From assembly GCA_963742795.1 (NCBI GenBank), contig CAVUNL010000031.1:248001-312000 (forward strand): a stretch of 64,000 nucleotides of DNA, written 5' to 3'. The position numbers and the translations under genes are program-made. The notes below the pieces were generated by a model, which was not told where the DNA came from, made no database searches, and saw only the letters and a program-made list of their open reading frames with translations. Source of the DNA: Palsa-504 sp963742795. Its GTDB lineage: Bacteria; Actinomycetota; Actinomycetes; Streptosporangiales; Streptosporangiaceae. Positions 25,471 to 33,744 of this stretch are shown piece after piece. Every line of letters begins with the position of its first letter. The first letter of the stretch is position 1.

Positions 25471-26325
25471 ATGCCGCTGACGCCCGCGGATGTGCGGAAT
25501 AAGCAGTTCAGTACGACCAGGCTCCGGCCCGGCTACGACGAGGAAGAGGTTGACGCCTTCCTCGATGAGGTCGAGGCCGAGCTCGACCGGCTGATCCAGG
25601 AGAACGAAGAACTCCGGGCCAAGCTGGCGGAGGTGCTGCGCGGCGGCAAGTCGGCGGTTTCCGCCCTGAGCTCTCCGCTGTCTGACCCCAAGCAAGACAT
25701 GATGCCTCCCGAGCCGCGCATGGAGCCCGAGCGCCGGCAGCCCGAGCCGGTCATGATGGGCGGAATGCCGCACATCGAGGACAACATGGACACGGCCGCA
25801 CGCGTGCTCTCGCTGGCCCAGCAGACCGCCGACCAGGCCATCGCCGACGCCCGCCGGGAAGCCGACGAGACCCTGGGCCGCGCTCGCCGCGAGGCCGACG
25901 AGGTTCTCACCAAGGCCCGGCGCCAGGCCGAGCAGATCACCGGCGACGCGCGCGCCCGCGCCGAGAGCCTCGAGCGGGACGCGCAGGAGCGCCACCGCCA
26001 GGCCATGGGCTCGCTGGTGCAGACCCGCGAGGAGCTCGAGCGCCGGGTCGACGATCTGCGCGCGTTCGAGCGCGAGTACCGCAGCAGGCTCAAGGCGTAC
26101 CTGGAAGGCCAGCTCCGCGACTTGGAGGCCGGCGTCACCGAAACCGGTGGTTTCCCCACCGTCGGCGCGGGCTCCCAGCCACCGATGCCAGCCGCGCTGA
26201 GCGCGCCGGTGGGCGGGCGTAACAGCGGTCAGGGCGCCGGCCAGTACGGCATGCCTGCTGAGGTCGTGCCCCATTCCGGTGGTTTCCGTACCGCTGAGGG
26301 AGCGCCCTCGCGCGACCGCCGGTAA
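25471..26325 (+). CDS. divIVA: DivIVA/Wag31 polar growth scaffold
   Basis: 284-residue coiled-coil protein that marks negatively curved membrane and directs polar growth. The N-terminal lipid-binding domain reads PLTPADVRNKQFSTTRLRPG then YDEEEVDAFLDEVEAEL, followed by a Pro/Met-rich linker and a long heptad coiled coil (about 115-235). The ATG has AGGAGA upstream. High confidence. Confidence 0.95.
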   Translation: MPLTPADVRNKQFSTTRLRPGYDEEEVDAFLDEVEAELDRLIQENEELRAKLAEVLRGGKSAVSALSSPLSDPKQDMMPPEPRMEPERRQPEPVMMGGMPHIEDNMDTAARVLSLAQQTADQAIADARREADETLGRARREADEVLTKARRQAEQITGDARARAESLERDAQERHRQAMGSLVQTREELERRVDDLRAFEREYRSRLKAYLEGQLRDLEAGVTETGGFPTVGAGSQPPMPAALSAPVGGRNSGQGAGQYGMPAEVVPHSGGFRTAEGAPSRDRR

Positions 26326-26362
26326 GCGCTGAGGGCCTGAAGGGATCGCTGAGAGAACGCCC

Positions 26363-27710
26363 GTGATCCGGTTCAGCGCGTTCCTCGTTGTCGTCGCGGT
26401 CGGACTGCTGGTCGCCGGGGTCGTCACCAGCAAGCTGATGCTGGTCTACGTCGCGATCGGCGTGAGCGGCGTAGCCCTGCTGGCCTTGGCGGTTGGCGCG
26501 CTGCTCAAGCGGAACGAGTTGTTCGGCGCGTCCACGTCGGCCGAACCCCAGCTGGCTCGGCCAGAGCCAGCGGCCGTGCACGTCTCGCCCGGGCAACCCG
26601 CCCCCCAGGCTGTTCCCTGGGGGGCTGCGGTCCCCGCCGCCTCGGCCTGGCCCCCAGCCGCCGCGCAGCCCGCCCCGTCGCGCGCGGGTTACCTGCCCGC
26701 CGACCAGCCGCTGCCGCCTCAGCCCCAGCCCCAGCCCCAGCCCCAGCCCCAGCCAATGCGAGCACAGCCGCCGGCGCCCCAGCCGGTCAGGGCCCAGCCC
26801 GCCGACGTCGCGGCGACGGCCTGGGGGAGCGGCATCCCTACCCAGACCGAACGCCCGGCCGCGTTCACGCCCCGCCCTCCGGCCGGCCCGTCATCGCCCG
26901 TCCCCGGGGGCCCGGAACCCGGCCTGAGCGCGTGGGAGTGGCGCCCGGATGCTCCCGCCACCCAAGAGCTTCCTCGTATCGGCGCCGCGCCCGCGCCAGC
27001 CGCCCCGCCCGCGCCAGCCGCCCCGCCCGCGCCAGCCGAGTGGCCGGCCCCCGCCGCTGCCTTCGTGCCCAAGGTCGCTTCGCCGCCCCCCGAGGCCGTC
27101 GTCTCCGCCGGCCCCTCCTGCCGAAGACCAGCCGCAGGACAGTCCGCCCGCCGAAGAGACCCAGCAACTCCCCGTCGTCGCGAGCACCGCCACCGACACG
27201 GCCCCGGCCTCCTCAGAAGAACGCGAACCCGCAGCCGAAGCCGCCGTCACGCCGGAAACTCCCGACACACCGGAAACTCCCGACACACCGGAAACTCCCG
27301 ACACACCGGAAACTCCCGACACACCGGAAGCTGCCGTCACGCCGGAGACTCCCGGCACCGTCGACCTCCAGCGCGATGTAACCGTGGTCCCCGGCGTCCC
27401 GCGGTACCACAACCCGACTTGCCTGCTGATCCGCTTCATGGGCGAGGACGATCTGGGGAAGATGACGCTGGGCGCGGCCCGGCAGACGGGCTGCACACCG
27501 TGTCGCGCGTGCCTGCCCGACCAGGGCGACGCAGATCCGGAGTTAGATCCGCCCGAGCCAGAACGTCAGGCCGAGATCGCCCTCGACGTGCTCCCGCGCC
27601 GCCTCGGCCTGCGCACCCGGGCCGGCCGCGAGCACCTCGACCGCCAGGACCTCGCGGGCGATCAGCCCCGCGTACTCGGTCAGGGCCGCGACCACATCCG
27701 GGTCTGGTGA
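26363..27710 (+). CDS. Pro/Ala-rich membrane protein with C-terminal Cys domain, frame break
   Basis: Two N-terminal helices (FSAFLVVVAVGLLVAGVV, LMLVYVAIGVSGVALLALAV) precede a low-complexity Pro/Gln/Ala region with several tandem repeats. The first frame degenerates after VPKVASPPPEAV. In the next frame a coherent protein continues: EDQPQDSPPAEETQQLP, TPETPD repeats, then VPGVPRYHNPTCLLIRFMGE and GCTPCRACLPDQ, a conserved actinobacterial cysteine domain. The likely lesion is the run of six C at 27086-27091. The tail overlaps the 3' end of ileS by about 170 bases, so the true stop is uncertain. Function unknown; it is between divIVA and ileS. Confidence 0.72.
26720..27323 (+). repeat. Cluster of tandem repeats in the Pro/Ala-rich gene
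   Basis: Three arrays lie close together: a hexamer CAGCCC repeated about six times near 26720-26754, an 18-bp unit (CGCCCCGCCCGCGCCAGC) repeated two to three times at 27001-27040, and four perfect copies of CCGGAAACTCCCGACACA at 27252-27323. All are in-frame lengths. Confidence 0.9.
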
Positions 27711-30700
27711 GAACCAGCGCAGCCGGATCCGGTCGGTGACCTCCAGGCCGTCGCTCTTGCGCGCCTCCTGGATCCGCCTGATGACCTCACGGGCCAGGCC
27801 TTCCCGGCGCAGTTCAGGGCTGACCGTGATGTCGATCGCCACCGTCTCCCCGGCGTCGGTCGCCACCGCCCAGCCTTCCCTCGGCGTCTGGGTCACGACC
27901 ACGTCGTCCGCGCCGACCGTCACCTGCTCATCAAGGGACTCCACCAAAAACGTCCCGCCCGCCAGCACCGCGCGCGCGACGTCGGCCGCCGGCACCGCGA
28001 TGATCGCCGCCGCCACGGCCGGGGTCCGCGCCCCGAACCGGCGCCCGAGCGCCCGGAAGTTCGGTTTCACCGAGTAGTCGACCAGTTCTCCGCCCAGCAC
28101 CTCAAGCTCGGAGACGTTCAGCTCCGCCGCTATCTGCGCCCGCAGTTCGCCAGGCAACTCCGAGAACCCGGCCGCCCCGATCAGCGCCCGGCGCAGCGGC
28201 TGCCGGGTCCGGACCGAAGCCCCCGAACGAGCCGAACGTCCCAGCTCCACCAGCCGCCGGGTCAGCGCCATCTGCGCGGACAGCACCGGATCGATCACCG
28301 AGGCGTCAAACGCGGGCCACGAGGCCAGGTGCACCGACTCCGGCGCGCCGGCCTGCCGCAGCACGCCCCACACATGGTCGGTCACGAAGGGCACAAAGGG
28401 CGCCATCAGCAGCGTCAGCGTGGTCACGCACTCATACAGCGTCGCGAACGCCGAAGCCCCGTCGGACGAAGACGGGCCTTCCCAGAACCGCCGCCGTGAC
28501 CGGCGCACGTACCAGTTGGACAGGTCGTCGATGAAGGCCGCGAGCCGCCGTCCCGCGGCCGCCGTGTCGAACGCCTCCAGAAACCCGGTGACGTCCCGGA
28601 CGACCGCGTGCAGCTCGCTCAGCACCCACCGGTCCAGCAGCGGCCGCTCAGCAACATCAGGCGCAGAAGAATCAGCCGTCCAGCCGCCCGCGTTCGCGTA
28701 CAAGACCAGGAACGAGGCGGTGTTCCAGTACGTGAGCAGCACCTTGCGCACGATCTCGTTGAGCACGTCGTGCCCCACCCGCCGGTCGCTCCACGGCGAC
28801 CCGGAAGCCGCGAAGAACCAGCGCAGCGCGTCCGCGCCGTGTGCCTCCATAAGCGGGATCGGCTCGAGCACGTTGCCCAGGTGCTTGCTCATCTTGCGGC
28901 CCGCCTGGTCCACCAGCAGCCCGAGGCACACCACGTTCTCGTACGCCGAACGCCCGAACACCAGCGTCCCCACCGCCATCAGCGAATAGAACCAGCCCCG
29001 GGTCTGGTCGAGCGCCTCGCAGATGAACTGGGCCGGATACGCCCCGGCGAACTCGTCGAAGTTGCGCAGCGGCGCGCCGTGCTGGGCGAACGGCATCGCG
29101 CCCGAGTCGTACCAGACGTCGATTACCTCGGGTACGCGCCGCGCGCGCTCCCCGCAGACCGGGCAGGCGAACGTGATCTCGTCCGCGAACGGCCGGTGCG
29201 GATCCAGCCCGGTCAGGTCCTTACCGGCCAGCGTGGACAGTTCGGACAGCGAGCCGACGCAGGTCACGTGCTCCTCCGGGCACACCCACAGCGGCAGCGG
29301 CGTGCCCCAGTACCGGGTCCGGGACAACGCCCAGTCCACGTTGTTGCGCAGCCATTCGCCGTACCGGCCTTCCTTGACCGTGGCCGGGTACCAGTTCGTC
29401 TGCTCGTTCTGCTCGAGCAGCTTGTCCTTGATCGCGGTGGTCCGGATGTACCACGAGGGCACCGCGTAGTACAGCAGCAGGGTGCCGCACCGCCAGCAGT
29501 GCGGGTAGCTGTGCTCGTGCCGGTGCGAAGCGAACAGCAGCCCGCGATCGGATAGGTCCTCGATCAGCCGCTGGTCGGCGTCCTTGAAGAACAGCCCGCC
29601 CACCAGCGGCAGGCCGTCCTCGAAGTGCCCGTCCGGCTTGACCGGGTTGACCACCGGCAGCCCGTGCGCCCGCGACGCCTCCATGTCGTCGGCCCCGAAC
29701 GCCGGCGCGATGTGGACCAGCCCGGTGCCATCTTCGGTCGTCACGAATGACCCTGGAATCACCACATGGGCGTCAGGGATTTTTATGATGCCGAACGGAG
29801 CGTGGTACTTCGCCCCCACAATCGCTTGTCCGCTGAACCGTGCGGAAACCCGCCAGTCGTGATCCAGCACGCGGTCAGCCAGGTCCTCGGCGACCACCAC
29901 CCGGTTGCGGTCCGGTGACCTGACCGCGACCACGTAGGTCGCGTCCGGGTGGACCGCCACCGCGGTGTTGGAGACCAGCGTCCACGGCGTCGTGGTCCAC
30001 ACCAGCAGGTCGGCGCCCTCGAGCTCGGCCGGCGCCCCGTCCGGCACCGTCACAAGCGGGAACCTGACCGTGATGGCCGGGTCAGTGACGGTCTGGTAGA
30101 CGCCTTCCTGGCCCATCTCGTGGTCCGACAGCGGGGTGCCGCAGCGCGGGCAGTAGGGGCTGATCCGGAAGTCGCGGACCAGCAGCCCCTGCTCGTAGAT
30201 GACTTTGAGCGACCACCAGACCGACTCGATGTAGCTCGGGTCCATGGTCCGGTAGGCGTGCTCGGTGTCGGCCCAGTAGCCCATCCGCCGCGACATCTCC
30301 AGCCACGCGCCGACGTACCGGAGCACGGACTCGCGGCAGCGCGCGTTGAACGCCTCGACCCCGTACGCCTCGATGTCCCGCTTGCCGGTCAGGCCGAGCT
30401 CTTTTTCCACCGCCACTTCGACCGGGAGCCCGTGGCAGTCCCAGCCGGCCTGGCGCGGGACGTGATAGCCCTGCATGGTCTTGAACCGCGGGAACAGGTC
30501 CTTGAAGGTCCGCGCCTCGACGTGGTGCGCGCCCGGCAGCCCGTTGGCGGTCGGCGGCCCCTCGTAGAAGATCCAGGCCGGGCCGCCTGCCGTCTGCTTC
30601 AGCGACCGCTCGAAGATCCCCGCGTCCCGCCAGCGGGTCAGTATCTTATGCTCTAGCGCGGGCAGGTCGACCTGCGCGGGAAGCGGCTCGAATCCACGCA

Positions 30701-30719
30701 CCGGCACAGCGTAGTTCAC
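27543..30719 (-). CDS. ileS: Isoleucyl-tRNA synthetase (type II, eukaryote-like)
   Basis: 1058-residue class I synthetase charging tRNA-Ile. The HIGH-like motif is in GPPTANGLPGAHHVEARTF and the KMSKS motif is GRKMSKHLGNV. The editing-domain region includes WTTTPWTLVSNTAVAV. These features match the type-II (eukaryote-like, intrinsically mupirocin-tolerant) form common in actinomycetes. The GTG at 30719 is the longest start; a GTG six codons later begins closer to usual family N-termini. Position after divIVA is conserved. Only 94 bases separate it from the divergent DksA-like gene, so there is no room for a T-box. Confidence 0.95.
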   Translation of the reverse strand: MNYAVPVRGFEPLPAQVDLPALEHKILTRWRDAGIFERSLKQTAGGPAWIFYEGPPTANGLPGAHHVEARTFKDLFPRFKTMQGYHVPRQAGWDCHGLPVEVAVEKELGLTGKRDIEAYGVEAFNARCRESVLRYVGAWLEMSRRMGYWADTEHAYRTMDPSYIESVWWSLKVIYEQGLLVRDFRISPYCPRCGTPLSDHEMGQEGVYQTVTDPAITVRFPLVTVPDGAPAELEGADLLVWTTTPWTLVSNTAVAVHPDATYVVAVRSPDRNRVVVAEDLADRVLDHDWRVSARFSGQAIVGAKYHAPFGIIKIPDAHVVIPGSFVTTEDGTGLVHIAPAFGADDMEASRAHGLPVVNPVKPDGHFEDGLPLVGGLFFKDADQRLIEDLSDRGLLFASHRHEHSYPHCWRCGTLLLYYAVPSWYIRTTAIKDKLLEQNEQTNWYPATVKEGRYGEWLRNNVDWALSRTRYWGTPLPLWVCPEEHVTCVGSLSELSTLAGKDLTGLDPHRPFADEITFACPVCGERARRVPEVIDVWYDSGAMPFAQHGAPLRNFDEFAGAYPAQFICEALDQTRGWFYSLMAVGTLVFGRSAYENVVCLGLLVDQAGRKMSKHLGNVLEPIPLMEAHGADALRWFFAASGSPWSDRRVGHDVLNEIVRKVLLTYWNTASFLVLYANAGGWTADSSAPDVAERPLLDRWVLSELHAVVRDVTGFLEAFDTAAAGRRLAAFIDDLSNWYVRRSRRRFWEGPSSSDGASAFATLYECVTTLTLLMAPFVPFVTDHVWGVLRQAGAPESVHLASWPAFDASVIDPVLSAQMALTRRLVELGRSARSGASVRTRQPLRRALIGAAGFSELPGELRAQIAAELNVSELEVLGGELVDYSVKPNFRALGRRFGARTPAVAAAIIAVPAADVARAVLAGGTFLVESLDEQVTVGADDVVVTQTPREGWAVATDAGETVAIDITVSPELRREGLAREVIRRIQEARKSDGLEVTDRIRLRWFSPDPDVVAALTEYAGLIAREVLAVEVLAAGPGAQAEAAREHVEGDLGLTFWLGRI

Positions 30720-30813
30720 GCACCCAACCCGGCATAACCTGGGCCCGCGCTGCGTTTGTCACGCGTAGCACCGCGAATTATTCTCCGGTGATCACCCACG
30801 AACGGGATCGCAC

Positions 30814-31221
30814 ATGTCTATTAACGCCGCCGATCTGCTGGTGCGTCCCGGTGAGGAACCCTGGACCGACACCGAGCTCAAGGAGGTCCAGGCCGAGCTC
30901 GAGTCCGAGGCGGCCAGCCTGCGCGCCGACCTGGCCAAGGCCGCGTCCGACATCGCCGAGCGCCTCACCGACTCCGTCCGCGACGCCGGCGACGACCCGG
31001 CCGACGCCGGCGCCAAGGCCTTCGAGCGCGAGCAGGAGCTCGCCCTCGCCCAGAACGCCCAGGACCTGCTCGATCAGGGCGAGCGCGCGCTGGCCCGGAT
31101 CGATGCGGGAACATATGGAGTATGCGAATCCTGCGGCAAGCCGATCGGGAAGGCGCGCCTGCTCGCGTTCCCGCGGGCGACCCTGTGCGTGCAGTGCAAG
31201 CAGCGGGAGGAACACCGCTGA
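30814..31221 (+). CDS. DksA/TraR-type zinc-finger protein
   Basis: 135-residue protein with an N-terminal coiled-coil hairpin and the DksA/TraR zinc finger CESCGKPIGKARLLAFPRA then CVQCKQRE. Such proteins can bind RNA polymerase through the secondary channel; in actinomycetes the role of this ileS-lspA neighbour is not settled. ATG start; divergent from ileS and directly followed by lspA. Confidence 0.9.
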   Translation: MSINAADLLVRPGEEPWTDTELKEVQAELESEAASLRADLAKAASDIAERLTDSVRDAGDDPADAGAKAFEREQELALAQNAQDLLDQGERALARIDAGTYGVCESCGKPIGKARLLAFPRATLCVQCKQREEHR

Positions 31222-31223
31222 GC

Positions 31224-31889
31224 GTGCGCACGCGCCCGCGCCGGGTCGGCCTCCTGCTCGCAGTGGCCGCGTTCGTCCTCGTCGCTGACGTCATCTCCAA
31301 GTCGATCGTGGTCGCGCGCATGGCCGACCACTCGCCGATCCGCCTGCTCGGCGGCCTGCTCACCATCACGCTCACCCGTAACGGAGGTGCCGCATTCAGC
31401 ATCGGCACCTCGATGACCATCGTGTTCACCGCCATCGCGGTCGGCGTGATCGTCTACATCCTGCGCACCGCGCGTAACCTGCGCAGCATCGGCTGGGCCA
31501 TCACGCTGGGCCTGCTGCTCGGCGGGGCCACCGGCAACCTGCTGGACCGGATCTTCCGCGCCCCCGGCCCCTTCCAGGGCCACGTCGTCGACTGGATCGA
31601 GCTGCCGCACTGGCCGGTCTTCAACCTGGCCGACTCCTCCATCGTCTGCGCCGGCGTCCTGGTCGTCCTGCTCGCTTTGTTCGGCGTCCGCCTCGACGGC
31701 ACCAGGTCCGTCCAAGAAGCTAACTCTTCCCAGCCAACTCCTCCAGCCAAACTCCTCCCAGCCAAACTCCTCCCAGCCAAACTCCTCCCAGCCAAACTCC
31801 TCCCAGCCAAACTCCTCCCAGCCAGCGAGCGCAGACCCGGCTCCCCCAACCCCCGCCCCCTCACCCCCCGACTCCCCGAATCGGGATAA
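31224..31889 (+). CDS. lspA: Lipoprotein signal peptidase II LspA
   Basis: 221-residue membrane aspartyl protease that removes lipoprotein signal peptides. Four helices are visible; catalytic blocks are TRNGGAAFSIG, GGATGNLLDRIFR (first Asp) and VFNLADSSIVCAG (second Asp). GTG start follows the DksA-like stop at once, GGGAGG upstream. The C-terminal 60 residues are an unusual repeat tail of PAKLL units, not part of the enzyme. Confidence 0.94.
   Translation: MRTRPRRVGLLLAVAAFVLVADVISKSIVVARMADHSPIRLLGGLLTITLTRNGGAAFSIGTSMTIVFTAIAVGVIVYILRTARNLRSIGWAITLGLLLGGATGNLLDRIFRAPGPFQGHVVDWIELPHWPVFNLADSSIVCAGVLVVLLALFGVRLDGTRSVQEANSSQPTPPAKLLPAKLLPAKLLPAKLLPAKLLPASERRPGSPNPRPLTPRLPESG
31730..31823 (+). 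repeat. 15-bp tandem repeats in the lspA 3' end
   Basis: CAGCCAAACTCCTCC is present in five perfect tandem copies (31744-31818) with degenerate partial copies on both sides. It encodes PAKLL repeats in the cytoplasmic tail of LspA. Confidence 0.95.
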
Positions 31890-31970
31890 TCCGAAACTGG
31901 AATATCCCGATCCGCAGATTGCGGTTCCGGGCCGGGCGGATTCCGCTAATCACCCGGCGGAGGACGGCCG

Positions 31971-32900
31971 ATGACCTCTCAGGACGCGCGTCGGCTCGAT
32001 GTTCCTGAGGGCCTGGACGGAGAACGGCTCGACGCCGCGCTGGCCAGGATGTTCGGGCTGTCCCGGTCCAAGGCCGCGGAACTGATCGGCGACGGCCTGG
32101 TGCTGCTCGACGGCCTGCCCGCGGCCAAGTCGGACCGCGTGCTGGCGGGCGATCCCCTGCAGGTCACCCTTCCGTCGCCGCGCCCGGCCGAACCGCCGCG
32201 ATCGGTGGAGGGCCTGGTCGTCCTCTACGAGGACGACGACATCATCGTGGTGAACAAACCGCGCGGCGTGGCCGCTCATCCGACGCCCGGATGGACCGGG
32301 CCGACCGTCATCGGCGGCCTGCTGGCCGCCGGGCACACGGTGGCGACCAGCGGCGCCGCCGAACGCCAGGGCATCGTGCACCGCCTGGACGCGAACACCA
32401 CGGGCGTGATGGTCGTGGCCAAGAGCGAGCGCGCCTACAGCGCGCTGAAGCGGGCCTTCCGCGAGCGTACCGTGGACAAGCGCTATCACGCCCTCGTGCA
32501 GGGCCACCCCGACCCGCTGCGCGGCACCGTCGACGCGCCGATCGGCAGGCACCCGTCCGGCGATGGCCGGTTCGCCGTGGTCAGCGACGGACGGCCGAGC
32601 GTGACCCACTATGACACGCTGGAGGCGTTCCGCGCCGCCAGCCTGGTCTCGGTCGACCTGGAAACCGGCCGCACCCATCAGATCCGGGTGCACATGGCCG
32701 CCATCAGGCACCCGTGCGTCGGCGACCTGCTCTACGGCGCCGATCCAGTACTGGCCGCCCGGCTGGGCCTGACCCGCCAGTGGCTGCACGCGGTCAGCCT
32801 CACTTTTGCTCACCCCGCCGATGGCCGCGAGGTCTCCTTCACCAGCGCCTACCCCCCGGATCTGGCCCACGCCCTGGACGTTCTCCGCGCCGAGAGCTAA
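31971..32900 (+). CDS. RluD-type 23S rRNA pseudouridine synthase
   Basis: 309-residue RluA-family enzyme. An N-terminal S4 domain (ERLDAALARMFGLSRSKAAE) precedes the catalytic domain with VNKPRGVAAHPTPGW and GIVHRLDANTTGVMVVAKS, where the Asp of HRLD is the catalytic residue. ETGRTHQIRVHMA is the third family block. The usual HRLDKDTSG is HRLDANTTG here. Position after lspA is the standard actinomycete order. Confidence 0.93.
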   Translation: MTSQDARRLDVPEGLDGERLDAALARMFGLSRSKAAELIGDGLVLLDGLPAAKSDRVLAGDPLQVTLPSPRPAEPPRSVEGLVVLYEDDDIIVVNKPRGVAAHPTPGWTGPTVIGGLLAAGHTVATSGAAERQGIVHRLDANTTGVMVVAKSERAYSALKRAFRERTVDKRYHALVQGHPDPLRGTVDAPIGRHPSGDGRFAVVSDGRPSVTHYDTLEAFRAASLVSVDLETGRTHQIRVHMAAIRHPCVGDLLYGADPVLAARLGLTRQWLHAVSLTFAHPADGREVSFTSAYPPDLAHALDVLRAES

Positions 32901-32917
32901 CCAGGCAGAATGACAGC

Positions 32918-33694
32918 GTGGAGATCACTGAGCACATCGACGCGCTGCGCGACCAGGGCGACCTGCTCGCTGAGGCGGCCGAACGGGCCGGCCTGGACGC
33001 GCCCATCCCGCCATGCCCGTCCTGGCAGGTCAAAGACCTGCTGCGACACGCCGGGTACATCCACCGGTGGGCGGCCCGGCACATCACCGAATGCCCGGAC
33101 ACCGTGCTCGACGGTCCTTCGGAGGAGGACATCCTGCGCGGTGGCGCGGCCGACCCGGACCTGCTGGCCTGGTTCCGCGCGGGCCACGCCGCCCTGGTCG
33201 AGACGCTGAGCACGGCCGATCCTGGCCTGGTCTGCGCGACGTTCATGGACGCCCCGTCCCCGCTCGCGTTCTGGGCTCGCCGGCAGGCCCACGAGACCGC
33301 GATCCACCGCGCCGACGCGGACAGCGCGTCCGGCGTCCGCCCCGAGTACGATCCTGACTTCGCCGCCGACGGCATCGACGAACTGATCACCGGCTTTGGG
33401 CAGCGACGCAAGTACCGGCCGCCGGACGGTCCCGACGGCGGCATGCGGGTGCGGGCCACCGACACCGGCCACGCCTGGTACGTCGGCACCGAAGGCGGCC
33501 GCCTCCCGACCCGGCGCGAGCCCCCGGGGTCAGACCCGGCCGGCCCGGCGGCCTGCACGGTGGCCGGCCCGGCGTCCGGGGTGTACCTGTTCCTGTGGAA
33601 CCGCAGCGACGCCGCTCAGGCGGCCGTCACGATCTCCGGAGACGCCGGCTTCCTCGAGCTATGGCAGTCAAGCGTGCGCGTCCGCTGGGGCTGA
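32918..33694 (+). CDS. Maleylpyruvate isomerase-like (mycothiol-dependent) protein
   Basis: 258 residues with the DinB-like four-helix N-terminal domain (CPSWQVKDLLRHAGYIHRWA, with FWARRQAHETAIHRADAD) that supplies metal ligands, and a C-terminal MDMPI domain ending in SGVYLFLWNRSD. Members use mycothiol as cofactor or are uncharacterised. The GTG start is 17 bases after the rluD-type stop. The exact reaction is unknown. Confidence 0.85.
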   Translation: MEITEHIDALRDQGDLLAEAAERAGLDAPIPPCPSWQVKDLLRHAGYIHRWAARHITECPDTVLDGPSEEDILRGGAADPDLLAWFRAGHAALVETLSTADPGLVCATFMDAPSPLAFWARRQAHETAIHRADADSASGVRPEYDPDFAADGIDELITGFGQRRKYRPPDGPDGGMRVRATDTGHAWYVGTEGGRLPTRREPPGSDPAGPAACTVAGPASGVYLFLWNRSDAAQAAVTISGDAGFLELWQSSVRVRWG

Positions 33695-33744
33695 CCAGAA
33701 GCGCGTCATGCGGCCCGACGCCGCCGACTATGCGTGTCGCTGGA

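Noticed and set aside
30720..30813. T-box leader for ileS
   Set aside because: Only 94 bases separate ileS from the divergent gene and no specifier or antiterminator structure is visible.
31730..31823. CRISPR-like array
   Set aside because: The repeats are contiguous with no spacers and are within a coding frame.
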